Of a DNA stretch of 64,000 nucleotides, positions 41,418-50,548 are shown piece after piece. The DNA lies in contig BDTX01000003.1 in the NCBI GenBank assembly GCA_002897615.1, forward strand, positions 124,001-188,000, read 5' to 3'. The notes under the pieces are model-generated. The model was not told the origin of the DNA. It saw only the letters and a program-made list of their open reading frames with translations, and searched no databases. The position numbers were made by a program, and so were the translations under genes. Position 1 is the first letter of the stretch, and every line of letters begins with the position of its first letter. Origin of the DNA: a bacterium BMS3Bbin14 (GTDB lineage Bacteria > Desulfobacterota > Desulfobulbia > Desulfobulbales > Desulfobulbaceae).

Positions 41418-42163
41418 CCGTTGTCACTTCTCTTCTTGACAACCCGGGCCGGCACCCCCATGCACACGGCAGACGGCTCCACCGACCGGGTCACCACGGC
41501 CCCGGCGGCGGCAACACTGCCCTGCCCCATGGTGACGCCGCCGAGAACCGTAACATTGCCGCCGAGCCAGACATCGGCGGCGAGCACCACCCCGGAGTCC
41601 GGCTTGATACCCTGCTCCCGGATGGGGACATCAAGCCGCTCCGTATAATAGCTGCCGCCGCCGATTATGAAACAGCGCTGGCCGATGACACAGTCGTCAC
41701 CGATAACGACCGGACAGTTATTGGTCGATTGAATAATGGTCTGGGCATTAACGCCCGTCCGCCTGCCGATCCGGATGGTGCCCTCTTTGCAGGACAGCAT
41801 GACATTAGTGGAGAGAATCACGTCGTCATCCAGCTCGATTGTCCTCTCTTTCACGCTGCTGCGCCCATCCAGAATACATTGTTCACTGATGACGACGCGG
41901 TCGCCCAGATGAATCCGGGACGGATGACGCACGACGATATTGGCGCCAAAGGTCACGCCCCGCCCACAGGAGCCGAAAAGCCGGGGCCAGAACACTTTAC
42001 GCAGGACCATGCCCAGGGCTCCCGGCACCGGCGCCAGCCAGACACACCATTCAAAATAGAACAGGGCGGCCGGCGACGACCGGCCGACAATGACATCCAG
42101 GTATTTTTTCAAGGGGGAACCGCTGCCGCTCACGGCATCATGTGTTTTTTTCATTGCCTTCAT
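41414..42163 (-). CDS. Left-handed beta-helix acyltransferase (WcaF/CysE-like)
   Basis: A 249-residue protein with hexapeptide repeats such as GVTFGANIVVRHPSRIHLGD, VVIGDDCVIGQ and VVLAADVWLGGNVTVLGGVTMGQGSVAAAGAVVTRSV, ending GVPARVVKKR. These trimeric enzymes O-acetylate sugars or serine-like acceptors. Setting among glycosyltransferases points to a surface-glycan acetyltransferase. The start could be the ATG at 42163 or three codons on (42154, preceded by GAAGG). A longer reading to 42262 enters the inverted repeat and is rejected. Confidence 0.82.
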   Translation of the reverse strand: MKAMKKTHDAVSGSGSPLKKYLDVIVGRSSPAALFYFEWCVWLAPVPGALGMVLRKVFWPRLFGSCGRGVTFGANIVVRHPSRIHLGDRVVISEQCILDGRSSVKERTIELDDDVILSTNVMLSCKEGTIRIGRRTGVNAQTIIQSTNNCPVVIGDDCVIGQRCFIIGGGSYYTERLDVPIREQGIKPDSGVVLAADVWLGGNVTVLGGVTMGQGSVAAAGAVVTRSVEPSAVCMGVPARVVKKRSDNG

Positions 42164-42255
42164 CGTCAATGGTGATCGGCACAATACCGTACCAAACCGA
42201 AAAAAATCCTTATCGCCGGAGTACCAGCGTCCTCCGGCATGAGAACAGGGGTATC

Positions 42256-42326
42256 TCATCACGGGGTACGTAACGATACGTTTTCATTAAACTCAACACT
42301 GTAAGCCGACACAGGTGCCCCAGCTT
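42256..42326. repeat. 71-bp inverted repeat, left arm, flanking a glycosyltransferase gene
   Basis: This stretch is the inverse of 43336-43406 with 68 of 71 positions identical; the first 50 positions (from TCATCACGGGGTACG to CAACACTGTAAG) match perfectly. Its inner part (42301-42326) is also the left arm of a family-2 hairpin. A local dyad ACGTAACGATACGT lies in it. Confidence 0.93.
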
Positions 42327-42409
42327 TGTGCAGGCACGCTTGGTCGCCATAGCCCCTCTATGCGGGCAAGCGTGACCGTGCAAAGATGGGGTGCCTGTGA
42401 CGGCTTACG
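42301..42409. repeat. Family-2 hairpin repeat, copy 2 (109 bp)
   Basis: Ends GTAAGCCGACACAGG and CCTGTGACGGCTTAC are inverses with one mismatch, and imperfect pairing covers about 41 bases per arm. The apex is CATAG-CCCCT-CTATG. It lies in the leader or 3' region between the glycosyltransferase (42420, minus) and the acyltransferase (42163, minus). It matches copy 1 (21037) in end bases, size and apex. Confidence 0.75.
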
Positions 42410-42419
42410 AACAGGGATG

Positions 42420-43319
42420 CTACAGATTCCGCTCACGCCGCCGGTCAACGATGCTGACACTTTTCCTGATCAGGACCAGTTGCTCGGCGATAAGCCCCAG
42501 GGAAAAAAACAGCAGCCCGGTAACAAACAGGAAAAGGGTACCGACAGACACCCCTTCCCCCCGAAAGATAATGGGCAGCCCCCAGATGGCGCTGAAGAAC
42601 AGGAAAAACAACGCGGTCGGCAGGAAGATACGCATCGGGTTGAAAAAGGTCATGATATGCAGGATCTCCATGACCGTGTCAAAGGCTGTTTTGGTGCTGA
42701 TGGTGGACTTGCCGGTGGTCCGGGGCAGAACCGTGACCGGGTATTCCGAGACCAGGTGCCGCTGGTTGATAAAAACCAGGGTAATAATATCGCTGAACGG
42801 CATGTTGTCCGGACACAGGGCGATGTATTTCTGGGCCAGGTAGGTCCGATAGATCTTAATCCCCGAATTGAGATCCTCCACCGTGACCTGCATGAGCAGA
42901 CGGGCGATCCCGTGGATAATCGACTTGCCGACCTTGCGATACAGGCTCTCCCGGGCCCCGACCCGCCGGCCGACAACCAGGTCGGCATCCTGTTCGATAA
43001 TGGCATGATACAGTTTTACCACATCTTCCAGGCGATGCTGACCGTCGGCGTCGATGGTTATCAGATATTTTGTCTGAACCGCATAGATACCGGTTTTTAT
43101 GGCCCCGCCATAGCCGCAGTTCACCTTGTGGTGAATGGGGGTAAAGCAGGCCTCGTCGGCATATCGATCCAGGATGGCCCTGGTATTATCCCGGGAACCG
43201 TCATTCACGATAATCAGCCGACACCGGTGCTCCCGGCAGAAGCCGAGCAGTTCCGGCAAAAAAGAATCCAGCGCTGCTTCCTCGTTGTAGGCCGGGATAA
43301 TAATCGTCAGGTCATTCAT
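42420..43319 (-). CDS. GT2 glycosyltransferase bracketed by inverted repeats
   Basis: A 299-residue GT-A enzyme of the DPM/DPG type: LTIIIPAYNEEAALDSFLPEL, IIVNDGSRDNTRAIL, GYGGAIKTGIYAVQTKYLITIDADGQHRLEDV (DxD), followed by two membrane segments (about 225-245 and 255-280). It is the only gene in the cluster flanked by long inverted repeats, with the arms starting 94 bases downstream and 17 bases upstream. It looks like a polyprenyl-phosphate sugar synthase. If the unit can invert, expression with the cluster would be switched off. Confidence 0.86.
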   Translation of the reverse strand: MNDLTIIIPAYNEEAALDSFLPELLGFCREHRCRLIIVNDGSRDNTRAILDRYADEACFTPIHHKVNCGYGGAIKTGIYAVQTKYLITIDADGQHRLEDVVKLYHAIIEQDADLVVGRRVGARESLYRKVGKSIIHGIARLLMQVTVEDLNSGIKIYRTYLAQKYIALCPDNMPFSDIITLVFINQRHLVSEYPVTVLPRTTGKSTISTKTAFDTVMEILHIMTFFNPMRIFLPTALFFLFFSAIWGLPIIFRGEGVSVGTLFLFVTGLLFFSLGLIAEQLVLIRKSVSIVDRRRERNL

Positions 43320-43335
43320 GGCGTTATCGGCTCCG

Positions 43336-43406
43336 AAGCTGGTTCACCTGTGTCGACTTACAGTGTTGAGTTTAATGAAAACGTATCGTTACGTACCCCG
43401 TGATGA
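43336..43406. repeat. 71-bp inverted repeat, right arm
   Basis: The inverse partner of 42256-42326; three mismatches (one at position 51, two adjacent at 63-64, counting from the outer end) occur toward the inner end. Only the first 26 bases of the family-2 hairpin arm are present on this side, so this copy ends inside the hairpin unit. Confidence 0.93.
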
Positions 43407-43532
43407 AATACGCAGTTTCATCTATTGGAGAATCCATAATGTCAAAGGCACCAGCCGGTGGTCCGTTTCTCACCGTACTTCCCCACCGTGGATTGCAGAC
43501 ATGACAGATCTCCATCTTGCCGGTTCGATATT

Positions 43533-44369
43533 TCAAGAGGATACCTTTTCCTTGGCCAAAATGCTATCAACATACTGACCGTACTGATAGAATTCACAGA
43601 TATCATGAATTTTCTCCAGCCGCGACAACAGCTTCGAGCGGCCGATATACATCAGGGAATTAAGCCAGGCATTATCATTGAGATCCGGATGCATAAAATG
43701 TTCCTGCTCCGAATCGATGTCATAGGGATGGAAGTAGGTCAATATCGGACAATCCTTTTTCAACTGTCGCCGGATACCGGCCCGGGTCAGCAGGAACGGC
43801 AACACCCGGAAATAGACACCGCCGGCAATCGGTGTACGCGGAAAAGGGAATTCATGGAGAGTCATCGGCAGCTCCCAGATACCGGCGGCAGTCCGGCGGC
43901 ACCGGCGGCCGAATTCCGGCCAGCCATACAACGGGTTGGCGGCGGGCAGGACGGAACTTGAATACTCAAACCCCTCATCCGCCAGGATCTCATGAGCCCA
44001 GGAGGTCCTCTCCGTCAACGAAAAGGTGGGCGCCCGGTAGCCGGTGACCCTGCAGCCGCCGACATCTTCCAGGGTCTTCCTGTTCCTGGTCACATCCGCC
44101 CTGAATTCCGCCGCGGTCTGCTTGTCCAGTTGCAGGTGAACATCACTGTGACAGGCCAATTCATGCCCCGCTTCGACAATGGTCCGGATCAGCCCGGGAT
44201 AGCGCCGGGCGACATTCCCCACCACAAAGAAAGTCGCCTTTACCCGCAGCCTGGCAAAAAAAACGAGATAGGCCTCCGTGTTGACCGGCACCCGCTCCTG
44301 ATACCGATGTCCGTCCCGTACCCAGTCCCGGACGTCTTCCAGATCAACGCTGAGCAGCAGACCGGACAT
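43533..44369 (-). CDS. NodB-family polysaccharide deacetylase (DUF3473 type)
   Basis: A 278-residue protein with SVDLEDVRDWV (catalytic Asp and metal ligand Asp-equivalent), ATFFVVGNVARRYPGLIRTIVEAGHELACHSDVH (H-x-x-x-H metal motif), and GYRAPTFSLTERTSWA. The C-terminal extension (YFHPYDIDSEQEHF) is typical of the DUF3473 group found in exopolysaccharide clusters with exosortase-like or XrtA-linked systems. Removes N-acetyl groups from amino sugars, likely in the cytoplasm or periplasm; no signal peptide is seen. Confidence 0.85.
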   Translation of the reverse strand: MSGLLLSVDLEDVRDWVRDGHRYQERVPVNTEAYLVFFARLRVKATFFVVGNVARRYPGLIRTIVEAGHELACHSDVHLQLDKQTAAEFRADVTRNRKTLEDVGGCRVTGYRAPTFSLTERTSWAHEILADEGFEYSSSVLPAANPLYGWPEFGRRCRRTAAGIWELPMTLHEFPFPRTPIAGGVYFRVLPFLLTRAGIRRQLKKDCPILTYFHPYDIDSEQEHFMHPDLNDNAWLNSLMYIGRSKLLSRLEKIHDICEFYQYGQYVDSILAKEKVSS

Positions 44370-44372
44370 GGC

Positions 44373-46061
44373 CTATTCCCACCTCTCCGGATCATCCGGA
44401 CGCGACCCCCGCCGGCGCCAGAGACGCCAGGCATCATACAGCGAGGCAATAATAAAAAACATGACCATGGGATAGGCCGCCTGCATGGCCCGGGTAATCT
44501 CGGAGTAGGAGGTGATGGCCACCAGGGTCAGGATCACCGAAAGGGCAGTAACCCCGCCCAGGGCACTGAGGCCGAAGATACAGGCCCAGGAAGGCAGGAA
44601 CCGTTTGTACAGGGAGGTCCCGAGCGAACAGAGCAGGGCAATAAAGGCGGCGATAAACAAAGGCGGCACGATACGGCTGTAAAATTTGCCGATATCATCC
44701 AGAATCCGGATCTTTTCCTTGTTCAGATGGCGATTATACTCAGGGCTGCTCCGCCACACGCTCGGCTTGCTCGTCCGCAGCTTTTCCCGGGTAACGGTTT
44801 CATACATCATCATGATTTTGCCGGGTCCCCAGCTGAACCTGCCTGCCGTGTCGGCGGAGCATTCATCGAAACTGACTATACGCTTGAAGATACTCCACCA
44901 GGTTGGCAGCAACAGCTTGTTGAACTCCTGGTGCCAGGGCGGGATCAGATCGGTAAACCTGGGTCGGCAGTCAAGGCGGCCATCCTCACAGGCGGCGTCG
45001 ATCTGCCGGCCGATACTCTCATAGTAGGCCATGGTGTCGGCACTGTTGCGGTAATGCCCGGCGGCCGCCACCGCATCCCTGAAGGCCCAGATAAAGAAGG
45101 CCGCCGGCAGGTCCTTGGTGCCGGCCATATTCTCCCATCCCCTGGCCAGGTTACCCTCGAGATAGGGTTTAAGCTCCGCAAAGGACGGACTGACCGCGTA
45201 GGCCTTACGCCGGGCATCCGCCACTACCGGGAAAAACCGGCGCCACTGGTCCGATTTAATGCGGAGCAGGCCGCCATAGGCCGACTTAAACGGGGCCGAT
45301 TCAACCTCGATGGTCATGAACAGACCGTAATGCCTGTAATTCTGCAGACATAAAGCCAGGGTCACGGAGGAAAAGATGAGCAGTGGTACCAGGTAGATTG
45401 CCAGCAGGGAACCAACCGCCTTCTTCCCCCCTCCCCCCCGGTATGTCCGGAGCAGATGAAACAGAAAAACCAGCAGCAATGAAGGCACGAGCCAGATGGA
45501 TTCTTCCCGGGTATGCCAGAAGGCCGCAAAAAACAGACCGCCGGCGGCAGCCCAGCAAAGCTTTCGTTTCCAGGATTGCCGGTCCCGGATAATCAAGCCG
45601 CACAGACACGACAGGCTCAGGAAGCCGAGGCTCGAATAAATACCCAGCCTGAAAACCCGGCCCGTTGCGTCATAATAATAGGTAAACGGATTCATCAGCA
45701 GAAAGAGAAACAGCAGGAGCGCCAGCTTCTGACTCCTGATAGCCGGATATATCGCCAGGACAAAGACGATACAGGCACCCCACCAGAGAAGCTGCTGGGC
45801 AGTCATCAACGGAATCGCCAGCCAGTAAGCCAAGGCAATGAACAGCGGATAGAACGGCCCCTTGATCAGGGTCATCTGATTGTAAGGACCAAGCCAATGA
45901 CCGCTGAGAATACTGTTGGCCTGCCGGATAAACAGCAGATCATCCTGGGGAGTATAGGTTGCCTGTAGATATTGAGCACTAACCAGCCACAGTTTTACGG
46001 CCAGCAGACAACCGGCAATGATAAAAAAGGAGGTAGAGGGCCGGATAGTTTTCATTTTCAT
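44373..46061 (-). CDS. Polytopic membrane glycosyltransferase-like protein (GT-C plan)
   Basis: A 562-residue protein with about eleven membrane segments. After the first segment the periplasmic loop has YTPQDDLLFIRQANSILSG and KGPFYPLFIAL, resembling the acidic motif and following helix of GT-C enzymes that use polyprenyl-phosphate sugars. A large soluble stretch (about 265-460) follows the eighth segment. No family name can be given with confidence. It lies three bases before the deacetylase gene and may take its sugar from the DPM-like GT2 products. Confidence 0.65.
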   Translation of the reverse strand: MKMKTIRPSTSFFIIAGCLLAVKLWLVSAQYLQATYTPQDDLLFIRQANSILSGHWLGPYNQMTLIKGPFYPLFIALAYWLAIPLMTAQQLLWWGACIVFVLAIYPAIRSQKLALLLFLFLLMNPFTYYYDATGRVFRLGIYSSLGFLSLSCLCGLIIRDRQSWKRKLCWAAAGGLFFAAFWHTREESIWLVPSLLLVFLFHLLRTYRGGGGKKAVGSLLAIYLVPLLIFSSVTLALCLQNYRHYGLFMTIEVESAPFKSAYGGLLRIKSDQWRRFFPVVADARRKAYAVSPSFAELKPYLEGNLARGWENMAGTKDLPAAFFIWAFRDAVAAAGHYRNSADTMAYYESIGRQIDAACEDGRLDCRPRFTDLIPPWHQEFNKLLLPTWWSIFKRIVSFDECSADTAGRFSWGPGKIMMMYETVTREKLRTSKPSVWRSSPEYNRHLNKEKIRILDDIGKFYSRIVPPLFIAAFIALLCSLGTSLYKRFLPSWACIFGLSALGGVTALSVILTLVAITSYSEITRAMQAAYPMVMFFIIASLYDAWRLWRRRGSRPDDPERWE

Positions 46062-46310
46062 AAAAGTGGGTATCCAGTTAGAGTTTCAGCGGCCCCTGCT
46101 GCTTCTGGGGCGCGGCCCAGATACAGGTTTACACCTTTGCCGGTAAACGGCAGATGATCCCTTGCCATGATCGGGGGCCTGGAGATGGCAAAAACGAGAG
46201 GATTTCATACCTCCGTTTCCGGACGGACACTATCTTATCTACGGGGACAATGACATATCGGCCATCCCGAACCTCCGGGGAAAAGCGACGCCACGGGTCC
46301 AGGACATCGT
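46062..46310. other. Intergenic region before the membrane glycosyltransferase gene
   Basis: 249 bases with a GC-rich imperfect hairpin (GGCCCCTGCTGC... GGGGCGCGGCC, 46090-46120) and an inverted pair around 46135-46165 (TTTGCCGGTAAACGGC and CCTTGCC). A plus-strand frame reads EDFIPPFPDGHYLIYGDND, but no start codon, family or conserved context was found. Nothing else recognised. Confidence 0.35.
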
Positions 46311-47297
46311 TTATGCCGTTTTCCGCCTGCCGGCCCGCCGGCGCAACATAACTAACAGGATACCGCCGAGCATGAACAGGAGGACGAAGAACGGAATTCC
46401 GGCCGGCCTGGTCGCCAGGTAGGAAAAACCAACCAGGGGATACAGACTCCAGCGGACCGCGGTTTTCACCAGTTCATGCCGGGCGATGTAATAGGCAATT
46501 GGCGGTGAATAACGGTAATACAGCTTGACAAAGAGCTTTCCCGGCGCGCACCGCAGCAGGATCTGGTCCCGGAACTGCTTCAGGAGCCGGACGTGCGCCG
46601 CCAGCGGGGAGCCGAAGGCGGCGGTAGCGATAAAACAGCCGCCGCCACCACCACCGCCGCCACTGCTGCCGCCGCCGCCCTGGTAGGGAAGAGCGGCGTA
46701 AAAGCCCTGGGCCAGGATACGGGCACCAGCTTCATTGGGATGCAGGCCGTCAACAGTCAGGGCCGACCAGTTCGAGACAACACTTGCATATGAATCGACC
46801 AGGGTTACGCTTTTCTCTCCGGCCAGGGCGGCGATGCCCGGATTATAGTCCTCGGGCCGCGACTGGGCACCCGGCCGCGTATCGGGAGTGATGGTCGAAA
46901 TGATGGGAACTGCCTTATGGGCCACACTTTTATCGATCATGACCCCCAGGTTGAACTTGGTCGTTGCCGGAGAAATGCCGGCAATCACATCGTTCGCCCC
47001 TTCCATGATCAGGATATAGGCCGGGTGATCGGCCGTGAGGACCCCGTCGATCCTGCCGACGCCGGAGATCGTTCTCTCACCGTCGCTGCCTTCATTCACT
47101 ACCGTGGCGCCACCGCCGCTGTTGTTAATGAGCTCCTGCAGATGCAGGGAATAGGGAACCGAGCCGTAGCCGACGGTTATCGAATCGCCGAAGGCGACCA
47201 CGTTGTCGCCATAGGCCGCAGAAACCGGCCCGGCCAGCATAACCAGGACAAGGAGATAGACCGCCTTGTTTTTCCTGAATTCATTCATGGTTGTCAT
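46311..47297 (-). CDS. Secreted SGNH hydrolase with a CFI-box C-terminal tail
   Basis: A 328-residue protein: signal peptide (about 10-28), then an SGNH/GDSL esterase with Ser39 in [11 protein letters not shown], Asn102 in EGANDV, and Asp183 and His186 in [10 protein letters not shown] glycine/serine linker (about 206-220) leads to C221-F-I-A-T-A-A-F-G-S, the CFI-box tail, with a 30-residue amphipathic stretch, two membrane segments and a basic end ([10 protein letters not shown]). The tail suggests membrane retention or processing. Substrate likely an ester on a surface glycan, by context. Confidence 0.8.
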   Translation of the reverse strand: MTTMNEFRKNKAVYLLVLVMLAGPVSAAYGDNVVAFGDSITVGYGSVPYSLHLQELINNSGGGATVVNEGSDGERTISGVGRIDGVLTADHPAYILIMEGANDVIAGISPATTKFNLGVMIDKSVAHKAVPIISTITPDTRPGAQSRPEDYNPGIAALAGEKSVTLVDSYASVVSNWSALTVDGLHPNEAGARILAQGFYAALPYQGGGGSSGGGGGGGGCFIATAAFGSPLAAHVRLLKQFRDQILLRCAPGKLFVKLYYRYSPPIAYYIARHELVKTAVRWSLYPLVGFSYLATRPAGIPFFVLLFMLGGILLVMLRRRAGRRKTA

Positions 47298-47392
47298 TCC
47301 CTTTGAGGAGGCGCCGGCAGCATGGTCAGGGCATTGTAACAGTTCAGTAGAAAATCAAAGGTGGCGGCTTCGCCCCGGACCGTTACCAGGCA

Positions 47393-48154
47393 TTAATATA
47401 TAACGTGGATAAAGGCCCTTTCCGGATGTTTGACAGTTGCCGGCAAGGCAATCTCCCGGGCCGCCTGCTCGGTTGCCGCCTCCGCGGCATCGGAGATCTC
47501 GACGGGCTTGCTCCATGACGCTCCCCGGCGGCTGCTCTGCAGCCGGTGATACTCGCCGTCCCTGAAGCCCAGCCAGGTCACGACCGGCGGTTTTCCCTTG
47601 GCAATGGCAATCTGCGGCAGAATATCCGGCACCTCGTTTTTAGGATTGAGGCGGACCGGTTTATCCCATTTGCCGGCCCGGCAGCGGCTGAAATAAATTT
47701 CGTCATTACTCACCCCGTCGTTTCCCGACCAGACGACCCAGGCCACATTCGAATCATCCACGGCAACGAAGGGGGCGGTATTGCTTGACAGGCCGGAGGG
47801 GATGGCGCGGGGAGCGGACCACACTCCGCCGGCCAGGATCGAGTAATGAATAAAAAAATCAGGCTGGTTGACGGCCGACCAGACGACCCATTTCCGTCCG
47901 TCCGGGCCGTCGGCAATCACCGGATGCAGGTTGTCGAACTGATCATCGGTTATCCTGACCGGCTCACTCCAGGGGGCATCCTGTTGCCGGTCGGCATAAT
48001 AAATCGCCGCATGACCCAAAGCGTCCGTCTGTGACCAGACGGCTTCAACGAAAGAGGGCGTCGCGGCCGAGGCCGCCGTGCCGACGGTCGGCACGAAACA
48101 ATACATGAACATACACAGGGACGCCACCATCCCGGCAACTTGTCTGGTCATCAT
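47393..48154 (-). CDS. Secreted beta-propeller-like protein (BNR type)
   Basis: A 253-residue protein with a signal peptide (about 1-30) and four repeats each marked by W-[SD]-x-P: WSEPVRIT, WSAPRAIPS, WDKPVRLN, WSKPVEIS. Between them recur phrases such as PFVAVDDSNVAWVVWSGND and PQIAIAKGKPPVVTWLG. This is a small propeller of the sialidase-like/BNR class, about half the usual size, so it may dimerise or be a truncated relative. No catalytic residues are visible. It precedes the SGNH gene in the same direction. Confidence 0.65.
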   Translation of the reverse strand: MMTRQVAGMVASLCMFMYCFVPTVGTAASAATPSFVEAVWSQTDALGHAAIYYADRQQDAPWSEPVRITDDQFDNLHPVIADGPDGRKWVVWSAVNQPDFFIHYSILAGGVWSAPRAIPSGLSSNTAPFVAVDDSNVAWVVWSGNDGVSNDEIYFSRCRAGKWDKPVRLNPKNEVPDILPQIAIAKGKPPVVTWLGFRDGEYHRLQSSRRGASWSKPVEISDAAEAATEQAAREIALPATVKHPERAFIHVIY

Positions 48155-48262
48155 TGCTCCTCAAAAAAACAGAACCGAAGAAGTCGCAGCAGATAACCGG
48201 GTGCAGCAACCAAACCCGGTTATCCTACCACACTGTAAGAGTCCAGCACTATTAAGCAGATA

Positions 48263-50173
48263 TCAACTACCATATTTGGCAATATCGTGCAAACCAACAA
48301 ATATAAAACTGTAGGTCCCTAAAAAGTACATGACCAGCAAAAGCCACTGAAACAAAGGCCGGAACAGATGACGTTCCTCATGGTAAATCAGCAGGGCCAG
48401 CATGGGGATGATCGGGAGAAAATAGCGGCCCTGGGCCTGAAAATCCACGGTCCAGGAATGATAACAGGCAACGACAATAAGGGCCACGGCGCTCAACATG
48501 GTGGCCGACAGCAGGACATTGCCGGACCATCCTCCCCGCAGGGCGATGGACAAAAGAAATACGCCAAGCAGGGCCAGGCCGACATACCGAACATGGTCGT
48601 AAAAGGCAAAAGAGGCCGACACCGAGGTATACCCGTACACTCCGAACGAGGTCCGAAACGACTTTTCTCCCCAGCGATCAAGCTGCAACAACGCCTTCAG
48701 GGTAACGCCCCGGTCCTTCATCTGCAGATAAACGTTTTTTTGCTTCAGAGGCGTGCCCGGCTTGTAGGGCTTCTCTGCCAGTTGTTCGCGACAGGCCAGC
48801 AATTTCGCCGACCGGTCCAGACCGTTGACCGCGTAATCCGCCCCCCTGACCAGGGAAAAGGCAACCAGGGCGACCGCCCCGATCATGCCCAGGCGGCAGA
48901 GCGTCTTTTTATTAAGCCGCAATTCATGACGCCAGTGCAGCCAGGCCAGGTAAAGAAAGAGAAAAATGATGAAAAAGTAGAAGTTCAACTTGGAGAAGAG
49001 AAGAAGCGAAAAGAGCAGGCCGGCAAGAAACAGCTTGAACCAGACCCTCCCCAACGGGACATCGGCCATTGCCTGCCAGAAAAATGATTTCTTCCTGATC
49101 AGGACATAAACAACGATCATACAGACAAACAGCGCAAAGGCATCGGAATTGAAATAACTGAACATATACCATATCTGCGGCGAAATAAAGAAGGGCAGCA
49201 TGGCTATCCGGAAAGGGCTGCTGCCGATAGCCAGGGCGCATAACACGGCAAAAAGCGTGACATTAAAGAACCTGAGAATCAGATACGACGGCAGGTGGAA
49301 CGGGGCGAACAACTCCATGAATTTGCCGGCCAGCAGATAGACAATCTCACCCGAGAACAACCGCGAAACCCCGTAGGGACTGTAGGTGTGCCGTATCTCC
49401 GGCGAGCCGATCTCCGGCGGCAGCAGGTGATTCTGATAATACTCGGCAGCATAAACATGAACAAACTCGTCCGGATGCTGGTTGTATTTCGAAACAGAGG
49501 CCATCACGACAACCAGGGCAAGGACAAAAACAGCCATAAACGACAGGTAGTTATAATCGTCCCAGAGCGGCCGGCTCGCCAGGGCCAGCAGGTAAAGCAG
49601 TCCAAAGATACAGAGCACCCGCATGCCCTCGGCCAGGTAATCGGGCTGATAGACCATGGGGGGCAAGAGGAACTCCATCTGCGGGTCGCCGTTGTCGGCC
49701 ACCACCTGCATTGTGCCGGAGCGGTCAAAGGTAATACCGGCAATCCCGCCCAGGGGAATCAATTTTTTAAAATCGGCCTCTGATGCGAAATGCAACTCCG
49801 GCAGTCCTTCCTGGGTAATGCGTATTTCATGCAGGCTGACCTTGGCCGGTTTTTCGGCAACGTCGATACGGATCTTTTTTACTGCCGCCAGATTGCAGAT
49901 ACGAAAAGAATAGTCGGAGCGACCGGGGGAGATGACGACCCGGGCCATCCGTTTCTCGCTGTACAACTGACCGGCTGCGGCCCAGTACACCTTGAATACG
50001 GTCCGGGTATCGGTATTGAGACGGAGATCAACGACGGCCCTTCTGACGACCAGGTTATGATAGCATAGCGACAGGATGATACCCAGGATGAGGATGGCAA
50101 CATGCTGCCGGCCGGTAAAGCCGGGCAGCAGCAAGCGGTTGCCGGTGTACAGATTTTCTTTTTCCTTCGCCAT
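48263..50173 (-). CDS. DUF2142-family membrane protein
   Basis: A 636-residue protein with a short tail, one membrane segment, a periplasmic beta-rich domain (about 50-195, LHEIRITQEGLPELHFASE), and about eleven further membrane segments. NQHPDEFVHVYAAEYYQ after the third segment is the HPDE-x-x-H signature of DUF2142, a GT-C-like group found in glycan clusters. It is thought to be a glycosyltransferase or a transporter of polyprenyl-linked sugars. No ATPase or other partner is attached. Confidence 0.75.
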   Translation of the reverse strand: MAKEKENLYTGNRLLLPGFTGRQHVAILILGIILSLCYHNLVVRRAVVDLRLNTDTRTVFKVYWAAAGQLYSEKRMARVVISPGRSDYSFRICNLAAVKKIRIDVAEKPAKVSLHEIRITQEGLPELHFASEADFKKLIPLGGIAGITFDRSGTMQVVADNGDPQMEFLLPPMVYQPDYLAEGMRVLCIFGLLYLLALASRPLWDDYNYLSFMAVFVLALVVVMASVSKYNQHPDEFVHVYAAEYYQNHLLPPEIGSPEIRHTYSPYGVSRLFSGEIVYLLAGKFMELFAPFHLPSYLILRFFNVTLFAVLCALAIGSSPFRIAMLPFFISPQIWYMFSYFNSDAFALFVCMIVVYVLIRKKSFFWQAMADVPLGRVWFKLFLAGLLFSLLLFSKLNFYFFIIFLFLYLAWLHWRHELRLNKKTLCRLGMIGAVALVAFSLVRGADYAVNGLDRSAKLLACREQLAEKPYKPGTPLKQKNVYLQMKDRGVTLKALLQLDRWGEKSFRTSFGVYGYTSVSASFAFYDHVRYVGLALLGVFLLSIALRGGWSGNVLLSATMLSAVALIVVACYHSWTVDFQAQGRYFLPIIPMLALLIYHEERHLFRPLFQWLLLVMYFLGTYSFIFVGLHDIAKYGS

Positions 50174-50292
50174 ATTCCCTATTATTTTAGTCGATTGTCA
50201 ACCGCGAGTCATTATAACACCGATGCCGGCCGTCGTCCAGACCGCCGGGCCTCACTGCCGCTGTGGACGAAGCCGGCCCCGGGTCCGCCCGC

Positions 50293-50547
50293 TCACTGGT
50301 CCGGCCCCCCGCGCCGCCGCAATCGCCGGTATATGGAGGTCAGTTGGTTTTCGTACCGGACCAGGAGGCGGAAAAACGGCCGGCCGACACCATGCAGGAC
50401 GCCGAGGACCAGCAGACAGCGCCACCCCGGCCCGCCCTGCAGGTTGCCCAGGGGAAGCACCCGGTTCAGAATCGACAGCCTGATAACCCGGCCGATTTCC
50501 CGGCCGGGCAGGTCAAACTGTTTGCTGGTAATTGGTCTCTTCCTCAT
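50293..50547 (-). CDS. Small hypothetical protein coupled to the HAD gene
   Basis: An 84-residue basic protein (many Arg). Its ATG lies one base after the TGA of the upstream HAD-protein gene (TGAGATG), the same spacing seen between the two GT2 genes at 35471, which argues for coupled translation. One hydrophobic stretch (CLLVLGVLHGVGRPFFRLL, about 44-62) might touch the membrane. I recognise no family, and a GC-rich random frame of this length is possible. Confidence 0.45.
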   Translation of the reverse strand: MRKRPITSKQFDLPGREIGRVIRLSILNRVLPLGNLQGGPGWRCLLVLGVLHGVGRPFFRLLVRYENQLTSIYRRLRRRGGPDQ

Positions 50548-50548
50548 C

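Noticed and set aside
46154..46351. Small plus-strand gene with the phrase GHYLIYGDND
   Set aside because: The phrase comes from a frame without a start codon, overlaps the end of the SGNH gene on the other strand, and has no family or neighbours in support.
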